Positions 24,315 to 32,261 of a stretch of 64,000 nt of DNA are shown here, piece after piece (positions within the stretch are counted from its first letter, which is position 1; each line of letters starts with the position of its first letter). Below the pieces are notes generated by a model. That model saw only the letters and a program-made list of their open reading frames with translations. It had not been told where the DNA came from and searched no databases. The position numbers and the translations under genes are program-made. The DNA comes from Streptomyces albus subsp. albus (GTDB lineage Bacteria; Actinomycetota; Actinomycetes; Streptomycetales; Streptomycetaceae): the NCBI RefSeq assembly GCF_000719865.1, contig NZ_JOID01000014.1, positions 101,125 to 165,124 of the forward strand, given 5' to 3'.

Positions 24315-25054
24315 GGCCGGGCCCCGCTCTCCGCCCGTGCCGGGCCGGCCTGCGGGTCGTCGAGGCGGTAGCCGACCCCCCACACCGTGGTGATCAGGCG
24401 GGGCGCCGCCGGGTCGGGCTCGATCTTCCCGCGCAGCCGGCGGACGTGCACGGTGACGGTCGACAGATCGCCGAAGTCCCAGCCCCAGACCGCCCGCATC
24501 AGCTCCTCGCGCCCGAACGCGCGTCCGGGATGCCGCATCAGAAAGGCCAGCAGGTCGAACTCCCTTACCGTGAGCGCCACTTCCGTCCCGTCCCGGACGA
24601 CGCGCCGTGCCGCCGGGTCCAGTTCGATCCCCGCGCGCGCCAGGAGCGGGCCGGGCGGCGGGAGGCTGCCCGCGGCGGTGCCGCGGCGGAGCACCGAGCG
24701 CACGCGCAGGGCCAGTTCGCGCGGGCTGAAGGGCTTCGTCACATAGTCGTCGGCCCCGGTCTCCAGGCCCAGGATGCGGTCGTCCTCCTCGCCGCGCGCC
24801 GTGAGCATGATGACGGGGACGGGGCCCCGTTCGCGCAGGCCGCGGCAGACCGCGAGCCCGTCCATGCCGGGGAGCATGAGGTCGAGTACGACAAGATCGG
24901 GCGGGCGGTCGTCCGCGCGGGCCAGGGCCGACGGGCCGTCCGCCGCGCGGTCGACGACATGGCCGTCGCGTTCGAGGTAGCGCGTGACGACCTCGGCGAC
25001 GGTGGGGTCGTCGTCCACCACGAGGACCCGGGTTCCCGGTGAAGTCTGCTCCAT
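24311..25054 (-). CDS. OmpR-family response regulator
   Basis: 247 aa. Receiver domain (8-120) with acidic pocket Asp14-Asp15, phosphoacceptor Asp58 in LVVLDLMLPG, Thr85 and Lys107; winged-helix DNA-binding domain (about 150-238) containing VREFDLLAFLMRHPGRAF and TVTVHVRRLRGKIEPD. The ATG at 25054 gives a normal-length protein. Its promoter is shared with the divergent glycosyltransferase and carries one of four conserved 16-bp boxes, so it may regulate itself and the neighbouring locus. Confidence 0.93.
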   Translation of the reverse strand: MEQTSPGTRVLVVDDDPTVAEVVTRYLERDGHVVDRAADGPSALARADDRPPDLVVLDLMLPGMDGLAVCRGLRERGPVPVIMLTARGEEDDRILGLETGADDYVTKPFSPRELALRVRSVLRRGTAAGSLPPPGPLLARAGIELDPAARRVVRDGTEVALTVREFDLLAFLMRHPGRAFGREELMRAVWGWDFGDLSTVTVHVRRLRGKIEPDPAAPRLITTVWGVGYRLDDPQAGPARAESGARP

Positions 25055-25114
25055 CCGGCCAGACTCGCAGCCCGGCGCGGCGGCCGGGAGCGGATGCGGG
25101 CCACCGGGGGCCGG

Positions 25115-25130
25115 CGTCCCGGTTTCGTAA
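25115..25130 (-). promoter_or_regulatory. Putative response-regulator box (copy 2)
   Basis: On the minus strand TTACGAAACCGGGACG, between the divergent response-regulator and glycosyltransferase genes; matches copy 1 at 13 of 16 positions. Confidence 0.5.
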
Positions 25131-25177
25131 GAAGTCAAAGTCTCTTATGCGGCATTTGTCTTCGTAGGGTGGGGGCC

Positions 25178-25927
25178 GTGACCGAATCGACAACGCCTGC
25201 AACCAGCCCGCCCGTGACCGGCCGCCCGCGCGTGGACGTCGTGCTGCCCTGCCTGGACGAGGCCGGGGCCCTGCCCTGGGTCCTCGGCCGCGTCCCGGCC
25301 GGCTGGCGCGCCCTGGTCGTGGACAACGGCTCCACCGACGGCTCGGCCCGGATCGCCCGCGAGCACGGCGCCACGGTGGTGGCGGAGTCCCGGCGCGGCT
25401 TCGGCGCCGCCTGCCACGCCGGGCTGCTCGCCTCCGACGCCGACATCGTCTGCTTCTGCGACTGCGACGCCTCCCTCGACCCCGGACTGCTGCCCGGCCT
25501 CGTGGCACGGGTCGCCGCGGGGGAGGCGGATCTCGTGCTGGGCCGCAGACGGCCGGCCGGGCGAGGAGCCTGGCCGCTCCACGCCCGGGCCGGCAACACC
25601 GTCCTGGCCCGGATGATCCGCCGCCGCACCGGAGTCGCCCTGCGCGACCTGGGCCCGCTGCGGGCCGCACGCCGGGAGGCCCTGCTGGAACTCGGCCTCA
25701 CCGACCGGCGCAGCGGCTATCCGCTGCAGATGGTCGTACGGGCCGCCGACGCGGGCTGGCGGATCGAGGAACGGGACGTCCCCTACCGGCCCAGAACCGG
25801 CGCCTCCAAAGTGACCGGCACCTGGCGCGGCACGCTCCACGCGGTCCGCGACATGCGCGCCGTCCTGCGGGAGCCCGCGGCCGGCCCCGGCGCCCAGGCG
25901 GCGCCCGCGGGGGCGGGGTGCCGATGA
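25178..25927 (+). CDS. Family 2 glycosyltransferase
   Basis: 249 aa GT-A fold enzyme. DVVLPCLDEAGALPWVL, nucleotide-binding VVDNGSTDGS (48-56), metal-binding CDCDASLDP (94-102) and the C-terminal RTGASKVTGTWRGTLHAV block resemble dolichyl-phosphate-mannose-synthase-type transferases, but the usual C-terminal membrane helices are absent. GTG start at 25178 with a weak ribosome site. First gene of a three-gene operon with overlapping ends. Confidence 0.9.
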   Translation: MTESTTPATSPPVTGRPRVDVVLPCLDEAGALPWVLGRVPAGWRALVVDNGSTDGSARIAREHGATVVAESRRGFGAACHAGLLASDADIVCFCDCDASLDPGLLPGLVARVAAGEADLVLGRRRPAGRGAWPLHARAGNTVLARMIRRRTGVALRDLGPLRAARREALLELGLTDRRSGYPLQMVVRAADAGWRIEERDVPYRPRTGASKVTGTWRGTLHAVRDMRAVLREPAAGPGAQAAPAGAGCR

Positions 25928-26574
25928 GCGCGCCGCAGGCCCCGACCACCCTGCTCGTCATCGCCAAGGAGCCGGTGCCCGGCCGCGTCAAGACCCGGCT
26001 GACGCCGCACTACACCCCGTACGAGGCCGCCCGGCTCGCCGCCGCCGCCCTCCGCGACACCCTGGAGACCGTGCTCGCCGCGCCCGCCCGGCGGCGGATC
26101 CTGGTGCTCGACGGCCGCCCCGGACCGTGGCTGCCGCCCGGCATCGAGGTGGTCCCGCAGGGCGCGGGCGGGCTCGACGAGCGGCTCGCAGCCGCCTTCG
26201 CCCACGACGACGGCCCGGCCCTGCTCCTGGGCATGGACACTCCGCAGATCACCACCCGCCTCCTGGCGCCCGCCCTGGCCCCCGGCGCCTGGGAGGACTG
26301 CGACGCCTGGTTCGGGCCCGCCGAGGACGGCGGCTTCTGGGCGCTCGGCCTGGCCCGGCCCGCGCCGGAACTGCTGCGCGGCGTCCCGATGTCCACGGCC
26401 GTGACCGGCGCCGTGCAGCGGCGGCGGCTGACGGACGCCGGTCTGCGCGTCCGCGACCTGCCCGCGCTGCGCGACGTGGACACCCCCGAGGACGCGGCCC
26501 TGGCGGCCGCCGCCGCACCGGACGGGCACTTCGCCGCAGCCCTGGCCGGACTGCTCCGGGCGCCCGCCCGGTGA
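25924..26574 (+). CDS. DUF2064 / TIGR04282 glycosyltransferase-like protein
   Basis: 216 aa, related to nucleotidyl/glycosyl transferases annotated in arsenosugar synthesis. The N-terminal VIAKEPVPGRVKTRLTPHYT (12-31) is diagnostic; LLLGMDTPQIT and GPAEDGGFWALGL follow. The start overlaps the preceding stop by 4 nt (ATGA). No arsenic genes accompany it, so a role in glycan assembly with the neighbouring GT2 enzyme is more likely than arsenosugar synthesis; that is inference. Confidence 0.87.
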   Translation: MSAPQAPTTLLVIAKEPVPGRVKTRLTPHYTPYEAARLAAAALRDTLETVLAAPARRRILVLDGRPGPWLPPGIEVVPQGAGGLDERLAAAFAHDDGPALLLGMDTPQITTRLLAPALAPGAWEDCDAWFGPAEDGGFWALGLARPAPELLRGVPMSTAVTGAVQRRRLTDAGLRVRDLPALRDVDTPEDAALAAAAAPDGHFAAALAGLLRAPAR

Positions 26575-27245
26575 CCGCCCGGGACCCGGCCCCGGAGACC
26601 ACCCGTACGGACCCATGGCACGCGGGGCCGTACGACACCGCGCTCCGCTCCGGCGGCGGCCCGCTGTTCCTGCGCCGGGACGACGGCGGGCTGCTCCCGC
26701 TGGAGGTGGAGCGCTGGTGCTCGCGCGCCGACGCCGCCGACATGACGGTGCTGCGCCGCTGCGAGGGCCCCGTCCTCGACATCGGCTGCGGCCCCGGCCG
26801 GCTCGTCGCCGCCCTCGCCCGGCTGGGGCGGCCCGGGCTCGGCATCGACCCCAGCCCGGCGGCCGTCGCGCGGACGGTCCGCGCGGGCGGCACGGCGCTG
26901 CGCCGGTCGGTGTTCGACCGGCTGCCGGGGAGCGGCCGCTGGGGCACGGCGCTGCTCATCGACGGCAACATCGGCATCGGCGGCGACCCGTCGGCGCTGC
27001 TGCGGCGGGTGGCGCAGATCGTCGTCCCCGGCGGGCTGCTGCTCGTCGAGACGGCGGGCACGGACGTCGACGAGCGCGCCCGGGTCCACCTGGACGACGG
27101 CGGCGGCGCCCGGGGCGCCGTCTTCCCCTGGGCGCGGATCGGCGGCCCGGCCCTGGCCCGCAGGGCGCGGGCCGAGGGGTGGCGCGTCACGGAGGAATGG
27201 ACCGCCTCCCGCCGCCACTTCACCGCCCTGCGCCGCGCGCCCTGA
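26571..27245 (+). CDS. SAM-dependent methyltransferase
   Basis: 224 aa class-I methyltransferase. SAM motif I is VLDIGCGPGRLVAALA (68-83), with GLGIDPSP (post-I) and VVPGGLLLVET. The GTG start at 26571 overlaps the DUF2064 gene. The N-terminal WHAGPYDTALRSGGGPLFLRR is shared by methyltransferases in such clusters. The acceptor is unknown; methylation of the sugar made or transferred by its operon partners is plausible. Confidence 0.87.
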   Translation: MTARDPAPETTRTDPWHAGPYDTALRSGGGPLFLRRDDGGLLPLEVERWCSRADAADMTVLRRCEGPVLDIGCGPGRLVAALARLGRPGLGIDPSPAAVARTVRAGGTALRRSVFDRLPGSGRWGTALLIDGNIGIGGDPSALLRRVAQIVVPGGLLLVETAGTDVDERARVHLDDGGGARGAVFPWARIGGPALARRARAEGWRVTEEWTASRRHFTALRRAP

Positions 27246-27496
27246 ACGGCGCGGGGGCGGCCGTTCCCGAGGGCGGCCGGGGCGGCGCTTCGACGCTGCC
27301 TCCCGGTCCCGGCCGCGCCGGCTGCCGCCCTTCCGCTCCGGCCGTACGGGCTTCGGCCGCGGCCCTCCGTGCCCCGGCCGCCCGCCGTGCGGCGTTCCCG
27401 TGTGGTTCGCCCGCCCCGCGCGGTCGCCGCCGGGGCGGGCGGACGGGGCCCCGGTGTCATCGCCCCGGGCCCGGCGGGGCGGCGCCGGCGGCGTCC

Positions 27497-28057
27497 TCAG
27501 TGCCGGGCGCGGCGCAGGGCGGAGAGCAGGGCCCAGCCGGCGGACACCGCGAAGAGCGCGGCGGTCACCAGCAGCCAGCGTTCCGTGAAGCCCTCCCCGC
27601 TCAGGCCGGTGTACCGCTCGAACCGCGCCGGCGGGCCGGTGACCAGCGGCCACCAGACGAGCAGCAGCAGCCCCGACAACAGGGCGGGGATCCGGAGATG
27701 ATTGATCCCCGCCCGGTACGGAGCCCCCGCCCCGTGCGGAGCCCCCGCCCCGTGCGGAGCCCCCGCCCCGTGCGGAGCCCCCGCCCGGGTGACGTCCGAC
27801 GGTGTGGTTCCGCCCTTCGCCCCGGGCCGGCGCCGGCGCGGCAGCAGCGCCCCGGCCGCGCGGTCGGCCGCGGTGTACAGCGGGAGCAGCACCAGGTCGT
27901 GCAGGAGGGCCGCTCCGGTGATCCACAGCACGACGCCGAGCGGATCGTCACCGCCCAGCAGGCGCGTCCCCGCGTACAGGGTCAGCGCGAACGAGCACAG
28001 CAGCAGCGGCGGGTACCACGGCGGTTCGCCGGCCCGCAGCGGCGGGAGGCGCCTCAC
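27497..28057 (-). CDS. Membrane protein with 18-bp tandem repeat
   Basis: 186 aa, about four transmembrane helices (17-33, 42-62, 123-140, 160-178). The loop between helices 2 and 3 carries a GAPHGA repeat (92-116) encoded by a tandem 18-bp unit. The GTG start at 28057 overlaps the upstream oxidoreductase stop (GTGA), so the two are coupled. It may anchor or accept electrons from the oxidoreductase; no cofactor-binding motif is visible. Confidence 0.78.
   Translation of the reverse strand: MRRLPPLRAGEPPWYPPLLLCSFALTLYAGTRLLGGDDPLGVVLWITGAALLHDLVLLPLYTAADRAAGALLPRRRRPGAKGGTTPSDVTRAGAPHGAGAPHGAGAPHGAGAPYRAGINHLRIPALLSGLLLLVWWPLVTGPPARFERYTGLSGEGFTERWLLVTAALFAVSAGWALLSALRRARH
27720..27787. repeat. 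Tandem repeat, 18-bp unit, about 3.8 copies
   Basis: The unit GGAGCCCCCGCCCCGTGC is repeated identically three times from 27720, then partially. It is in frame and encodes the Gly-Ala-Pro-His loop of the minus-strand membrane protein, so copy-number change would preserve the frame. Confidence 0.9.
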
Positions 28058-29367
28058 GGGTTGCCCCCGAAGGTGAGCCGGGTGACCCATTTGGTGTTGT
28101 GCACCCCGGGGTTCGCGGGCACGATCACCCGCGCCGGACGGCCGTGGTCGGCCGAGAGCTCCGCCCCGTTGACCCGCAGGGCGAGCAGGGAACGCGGGTC
28201 GCGCACCTGGTTGGCGCGGAGCGCGGCCGACCGGAAGGTGCCGGCGCGTTGCGCGGACTCCACGAACACCCCGGGCGCGTCCCGCTCCCGGCCCGCCAGC
28301 GCCGCCAGATCCGCCAGCCGGACCCCGCTCCACAGCTGGTCGGAGGTCGACCAGCCCTCCACGCAGGCGATGGGCAGCGCGGCTTGGCGCTGCGGCAGCT
28401 CCAGCAACTCCTCGAGAGTGAACACCAGTTCGCGCGATCCGCCGCGTACCGTCAGCCGCCAGTCCGTACCGATGTCCGCGGCGCGGATGCCCGCGGCGGC
28501 GGCCGTCTTGTTGATCTGGAAGCCGTTCGGGCCGCCGCCGGGCTCCCGTCCGCGCGGCGCGAGGAGGGCGGTGGCCCGCAGCGGCCCGCCGAGGCTCTGC
28601 CCGGCCGTGGTGGCGGCCAGCAGCAGCGAGCCCGCCCCCACCGCGGCGAGCGCGCCCCGGCGGGACAGGGTCGGCGCGGCCGGCTCGGGAGCGGCCAGGG
28701 CGGTCATGGCGGCGGCCTCCTCCTCCGTCCGGGCCCGGCGGCCGCGCAGCACCCGCAGGGCGCGCGGCACGCGGAGCGCGGCGTGCGCGGCGAAGGCGGC
28801 CGTGAAGACCCAGGAGCCGTAGAAGTGCAGCGGGTAGAACGAACCCGGGAAGACGTACTCCAGCTGGATGTTGAGGATCCCGGTGGCGAAGACGAACAAC
28901 CCGCCGCCGACGAGCAGCAGCAGCGACAGCCGGTCCAGGGCATGGGTGAGGGAACGCACCGGGGGCCAGGCGAACAGCCGGGGGATCACCGACCAGAGCT
29001 TGGCCAGCAGCACCGGCACCAGGGCCACCCCCAGCGTCACATGGACCCCCTGGGTGAACCGGTAGAGCCAGTGCGGATCCGTCGGCCAGGGGAACAGGAA
29101 GAAGCCGAGCAGCCCCTTGTCCGGTGTGCGGTCGTTCCCGGCCAGACCAGGGTTGTACGCCGCGTACGACAGCAGCCCCGTCACGAACAGGACGCTCACC
29201 CCGCACAGCAGGACGAGCCCGAGGACGGACGTCAGCCGGGGCCCGCGCAGCGGACTGCGCCAGAAACCGGGCCGGAAGGGGCCGCCCGGTGCCCGGCCGG
29301 CCCGCCCGTCGGGCACCGTTCCCCGTACCGTCTCCCCGCCGTCGTCCATCGCGCAGCCGCCCTCCAT
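28054..29367 (-). CDS. Molybdopterin-dependent oxidoreductase with N-terminal cytochrome b561-like domain
   Basis: 437 aa. Residues 45-205 form four to five membrane helices with His residues placed as in di-haem cytochrome b subunits (FTQGVHVTLG, FYGSWVFTAAFAAHAALR). After an internal SRRGALAAVGAGSLL segment, the C-terminal sulfite-oxidase-type molybdopterin domain contains the Mo-ligand Cys335 in PIACVEGWS and ends HNTKWVTRL. The ATG at 29367 has GGAAGG upstream; 29349 is an alternative. Probably passes electrons between an extracytoplasmic substrate and the quinone pool; substrate unknown. Confidence 0.87.
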   Translation of the reverse strand: MEGGCAMDDGGETVRGTVPDGRAGRAPGGPFRPGFWRSPLRGPRLTSVLGLVLLCGVSVLFVTGLLSYAAYNPGLAGNDRTPDKGLLGFFLFPWPTDPHWLYRFTQGVHVTLGVALVPVLLAKLWSVIPRLFAWPPVRSLTHALDRLSLLLLVGGGLFVFATGILNIQLEYVFPGSFYPLHFYGSWVFTAAFAAHAALRVPRALRVLRGRRARTEEEAAAMTALAAPEPAAPTLSRRGALAAVGAGSLLLAATTAGQSLGGPLRATALLAPRGREPGGGPNGFQINKTAAAAGIRAADIGTDWRLTVRGGSRELVFTLEELLELPQRQAALPIACVEGWSTSDQLWSGVRLADLAALAGRERDAPGVFVESAQRAGTFRSAALRANQVRDPRSLLALRVNGAELSADHGRPARVIVPANPGVHNTKWVTRLTFGGNP

Positions 29368-29461
29368 CGCCCAGCCTTCCGTGTGGTGGTCCCGCGGGAG
29401 GCCCGCGTCCGCCGTCCACGACCGTAGGCCCGCCGGAGCCCGCGGCCACGGCCCCGGCCCG

Positions 29462-29516
29462 TGACGAAACGCTGACATCACACGGCGGGCGGCGTGGATC
29501 TGACGGAACGGTGACA
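29462..29516. promoter_or_regulatory. Two putative response-regulator boxes (copies 3 and 4)
   Basis: TGACGAAACGCTGACA (29462-29477) and TGACGGAACGGTGACA (29501-29516) differ at only two positions. Each contains TGAC twice, 11 bp apart. They lie between the divergent oxidoreductase and polytopic membrane-protein genes. Confidence 0.55.
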
Positions 29517-29566
29517 CCGGGCGTGTGCCCGGCCGCACGCGCCGGAGCGGCCCCTAGCGTGACGGC

Positions 29567-30964
29567 GTGACCCACCTCCGCACCCCCGCGCCCGCCCGTG
29601 AGCGCCTGTGTCCCCGGCGGTCCGCCGCCCGCGCGGACCTCCTCACCGCGGCGGCCGCCGCGCTCTTCGTCGCCGCGGTCGCCGTCGCCGGCATCCTGAT
29701 CCAGCGCTCCGTGGACGTCCTGTACGTGGAGTGGCCGCCGCTCTACGCGCACTGGATGCCGCACGCGGGCCCCGGCACGGTGGCGGCACCCGCCGTGGCG
29801 GCCGCCGTCATCGGGTACGGCCCGGTGCTCGCCCGGCGGCTGCCCTGGCGCCGGCTGCTCCTCTCGACCTGGGCGGCCTCGCTGGCCTGGACCCTGTCGC
29901 TGGCGCTGATCGACGGCTGGCGGCGCGGTGTCGCCGGCCGGCTCACCGCCAAGCACGAGTACCTGCTCGCCGTCGACCGCATCGCCGCCGATCCGGCCGC
30001 GGCCGTGCGCACCTTCACCGATCACATCCTGCTCACCTCGCCCGACTACTGGCCCGCCCATGTGGCGGGCCACCCGCCGGGCGCCGTGCTCACCTTCGTC
30101 GGCCTCGACCGCATCGGGCTCGGCGGCGGCGCCTGGGCCGCCGTGTGGGTGCTGCTCGCGGGCAGCTCGGCGGCCGCGGCGGTCCTGGTGACGCTGCGCG
30201 CGGTGGCGGGGGAGCGGTGGGCGCGCCGGGCCGCGCCGTTCACCGTGCTCGCCCCGGCGGCGGTCTGGGCCGGCGTCTCCGCTGACGCCTACTTCGCGGC
30301 CGTCGCCGCCTGGGGGATCGCGCTGCTCGCCCTGGCGTGCCGGCCGGCGGCGCGCCGTCCGCTGAGCACCGCGCTGGCGGCCGGGCTGCTGCTGGGCCTC
30401 ACCGTCCATCTCTCGTACGGGCTCGTGCTGATGGCCGTCCCGGCGGCCGCCGTGCTGCTGCACGGCCGCACCGTGCGCCCGGTGCTCCCGGCACTCGCCG
30501 GCGTGGCCGCCGTCACCGCCGCGTTCACCGCCGCCGGCTTCTGGTGGTACGAGGGATACGACCTGCTGGTCACCCGCTACTACCAGGGAGTGGCCAGAAT
30601 CCGCCCGTACAGCTACTGGTTCTTCGGCAATCTCGCCAACGCGGTCGTCATCGCCGGGGCCGCTTCCGTCGCCGGGCTGCGCCGCGCCCTGACCGGCACC
30701 GCCGAGACGGCCCGCCGGCTGCGGTCGGGACGCGCGCTGGACGCCTGCGGTGTGGTGCTGCTCGCCCTGGCGGGTCTCTGCATGATCGCGGCGGCGGACC
30801 TCTCCGGGATGAGCAAGGCCGAGACGGAACGGATCTGGCTGCCCTTCGCCCTCTGGCTCCTCCCGGCCGCCGCTCTCCTCCCGGCCCGCCACCACCGCCG
30901 CTGGCTGCTGCTCCAGGCGGCGACAGCGCTCTTTCTCAACCACTTTCTGCTCACGGGTTGGTGA
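29567..30964 (+). CDS. Polytopic membrane protein, probable GT-C glycosyltransferase
   Basis: 465 aa with about 11-12 transmembrane helices. A large first loop holds VEWPPLYAHWMPHAGP and HEYLLAVDRI, and YWPAHVAGHPPGAVL follows; such loops with acidic/His residues resemble polyprenyl-phosphate-sugar-dependent GT-C mannosyltransferases, but a clear catalytic Asp motif is not identified. GTG start at 29567, seven bases after a TAGCGT -10-like box, so translation may be nearly leaderless. It lies next to GT2/DUF2064/epimerase genes and shares their regulatory motif. Confidence 0.75.
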   Translation: MTHLRTPAPARERLCPRRSAARADLLTAAAAALFVAAVAVAGILIQRSVDVLYVEWPPLYAHWMPHAGPGTVAAPAVAAAVIGYGPVLARRLPWRRLLLSTWAASLAWTLSLALIDGWRRGVAGRLTAKHEYLLAVDRIAADPAAAVRTFTDHILLTSPDYWPAHVAGHPPGAVLTFVGLDRIGLGGGAWAAVWVLLAGSSAAAAVLVTLRAVAGERWARRAAPFTVLAPAAVWAGVSADAYFAAVAAWGIALLALACRPAARRPLSTALAAGLLLGLTVHLSYGLVLMAVPAAAVLLHGRTVRPVLPALAGVAAVTAAFTAAGFWWYEGYDLLVTRYYQGVARIRPYSYWFFGNLANAVVIAGAASVAGLRRALTGTAETARRLRSGRALDACGVVLLALAGLCMIAAADLSGMSKAETERIWLPFALWLLPAAALLPARHHRRWLLLQAATALFLNHFLLTGW

Positions 30965-31089
30965 CGACACGTCGACCCGGAATTGACCGGTATCACCCTC
31001 TGGGTGGACCTTGCCCCGCTTTCGGTTTCATGCCCGGGTCGAAAGGAAAGCGACGCCTTGTCACATTCCTGGCAGAACAGGAGTTGCCC

Positions 31090-31500
31090 ATGTTCAACAC
31101 GCTCAAGTCCCGCACCGCGGGGCTCGCGGCCGGCGCCGCGGCGTCGGCCGTACTGGTCGGCGGTTCGCTGCTCGCCGCGGCGCCCGTCCAGGCCGACCCG
31201 CACCACCCGCACAAGCCGTACGGGGTCGTCAAGGCGAACGTGCTCAATGAGCGCCAGTACCCCAGCACCGACTCCTCGGTGGTGGGCCAGCTCCACCGCC
31301 ATGAGAAGGTCGGCATCAAGTGCAAGGTGCGCGCCCAGGTCATCCACGGTGACCCGATCTGGTACCACCTGCGCCACAAGGAGGCCTGGGTGAGCGGGCA
31401 CTACGTGCACGTCCACGGTCATGTGAAGTGGTGCAAGGACGTCCACCGTCACCACCACCCGCTGACCAACAGCAGGAAGGCCCGCATGGCGAAGGGGTGA
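31090..31500 (+). CDS. Small secreted SH3-like domain protein
   Basis: 136 aa. Signal peptide 1-36 (VLVGGSLLAAAPVQA then D), followed by an SH3b-type fold (YGVVKANVLNERQYPSTDSS, VGIKCKVRAQ, WYHLRHKEAWVSGHYV) rich in His. Bacterial SH3 domains usually bind cell-wall peptides. The His-rich ends (DPHHPHKP, CKDVHRHHHP) could bind metal. The ATG at 31090 is preferred because it gives a normal signal peptide; GGAG lies upstream. Confidence 0.82.
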   Translation: MFNTLKSRTAGLAAGAAASAVLVGGSLLAAAPVQADPHHPHKPYGVVKANVLNERQYPSTDSSVVGQLHRHEKVGIKCKVRAQVIHGDPIWYHLRHKEAWVSGHYVHVHGHVKWCKDVHRHHHPLTNSRKARMAKG

Positions 31501-31530
31501 CCCCACCTCTTCACACCCGGGTGTGAGACA

Positions 31531-31571
31531 GGGCCCGGTCCCGGCGGAGACAGTCCGCCGGGACCGGGCCC
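31531..31571. terminator. Bidirectional terminator
   Basis: 18-bp perfect stem GGGCCCGGTCCCGGCGGA with a GACAG loop, between convergent genes. A separate palindrome TCACACCCGGGTGTGA lies just before it at 31511-31526. Confidence 0.85.
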
Positions 31572-31590
31572 GCCGCCGTTCCGGCGGCCG

Positions 31591-31791
31591 TCAGCCGAGG
31601 CTTTCCGGCCGTTCACCCTTCGGTCCGAGACCGCGTGCGGTCCGCGGCCCCCGGCTCCGCATGGACGGGTCCTTCTGGAGCGTCTTGTCCGCCGCCTTGT
31701 TGGCCTGCTGGTCGGGCACTCCGCTGTCCTCGGCCTCCTTGCGCAGCCTCGCCCGTTTCCTGTCGTACTTCTTGCTGCCGGGCTCCGGCAT
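31591..31791 (-). CDS. Small basic hypothetical protein, 66 aa
   Basis: Starts MPEPGSKKYDRKRARLRKEA, then EDSGVPDQQANKAADKTLQ and an Arg/Gly tail; highly charged, helical, no membrane segment. GGAGG lies 8 nt before the ATG at 31791. Similar small proteins are common in Streptomyces and are sometimes labelled plasmid-stabilization-like, without proof of function. Confidence 0.78.
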   Translation of the reverse strand: MPEPGSKKYDRKRARLRKEAEDSGVPDQQANKAADKTLQKDPSMRSRGPRTARGLGPKGERPESLG

Positions 31792-32039
31792 GGCCGTCAC
31801 CTCCTCGTCGGTAGTGCGGGCAGAGCCCGCCGACGCCGGACGTGTGCCCAGGGCGAAAGGTGTGAAACGGGCGAAAATATCCGGCGGGTGCCCGGCCGCC
31901 AGGCCGCTCGCGGGGGGTTGCGGCGGCCCCCGCGGTGCCGGTGCCTCCTCCCGTGCCTCCGGATGCCGCCGGCCCCCGGGCGCCGTCCGGTGTGGGATGT
32001 GCCGCAGGGCGACCGGCTTGTCCTCCTCGCGCGCGGCGC
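31792..32039. other. Intergenic region before the cobalamin riboswitch
   Basis: About 250 bp with promoters for the 66-aa gene (minus) and the cbi operon (plus). No gene or further structure was recognised. Confidence 0.5.
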
Positions 32040-32225
32040 ACTACTGTCACAGGGCCTTGGTGCACGGGAAACCGGTGAAGAACCGGTGCGGCCCTCGCCA
32101 CTGTGATCGGGAAGTCCGGTTCCACCCTCTGGGAGCCACTGGGATGCCGCGGAGCACCGCGGCGCCCGGGAAGGCGGAGTCCGGGCGGCATGACCCGTAA
32201 GCCAGGAGACCGGCCAGGGCGCGTC
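32040..32225 (+). promoter_or_regulatory. Cobalamin riboswitch controlling cbiMNQO
   Basis: The leader contains, in order, GGTGCACGGGAAACCGGTG, CCGGTGCGGCCCTCGCCACT, GTGATCGGG, GAGCCACTGGG (B12-box region) and GGGAAGGCGGAG, then ATGACCCGTAAGCCAGGAGA. These are the conserved blocks of B12 riboswitches. It ends about 40 nt before cbiM, so ligand-bound RNA would block expression of the cobalt transporter. Confidence 0.93.
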
Positions 32226-32261
32226 GTCCATCCACGAGGTGCTGGAGAGGTCCGCTTTCCC

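Noticed and set aside
27720..27787. Possible CRISPR array
   Set aside because: Units are contiguous, 18 bp, in frame within a gene and lack spacers.
27497..30970. 1157-codon minus-strand frame as one protein
   Set aside because: Only its last 187 codons (from the GTG at 28057) make a sensible membrane protein; the rest is the shadow of other genes.
30962..30977. Fifth copy of the response-regulator box
   Set aside because: It matches only about 12 of 16 positions and overlaps a stop codon; likely chance.
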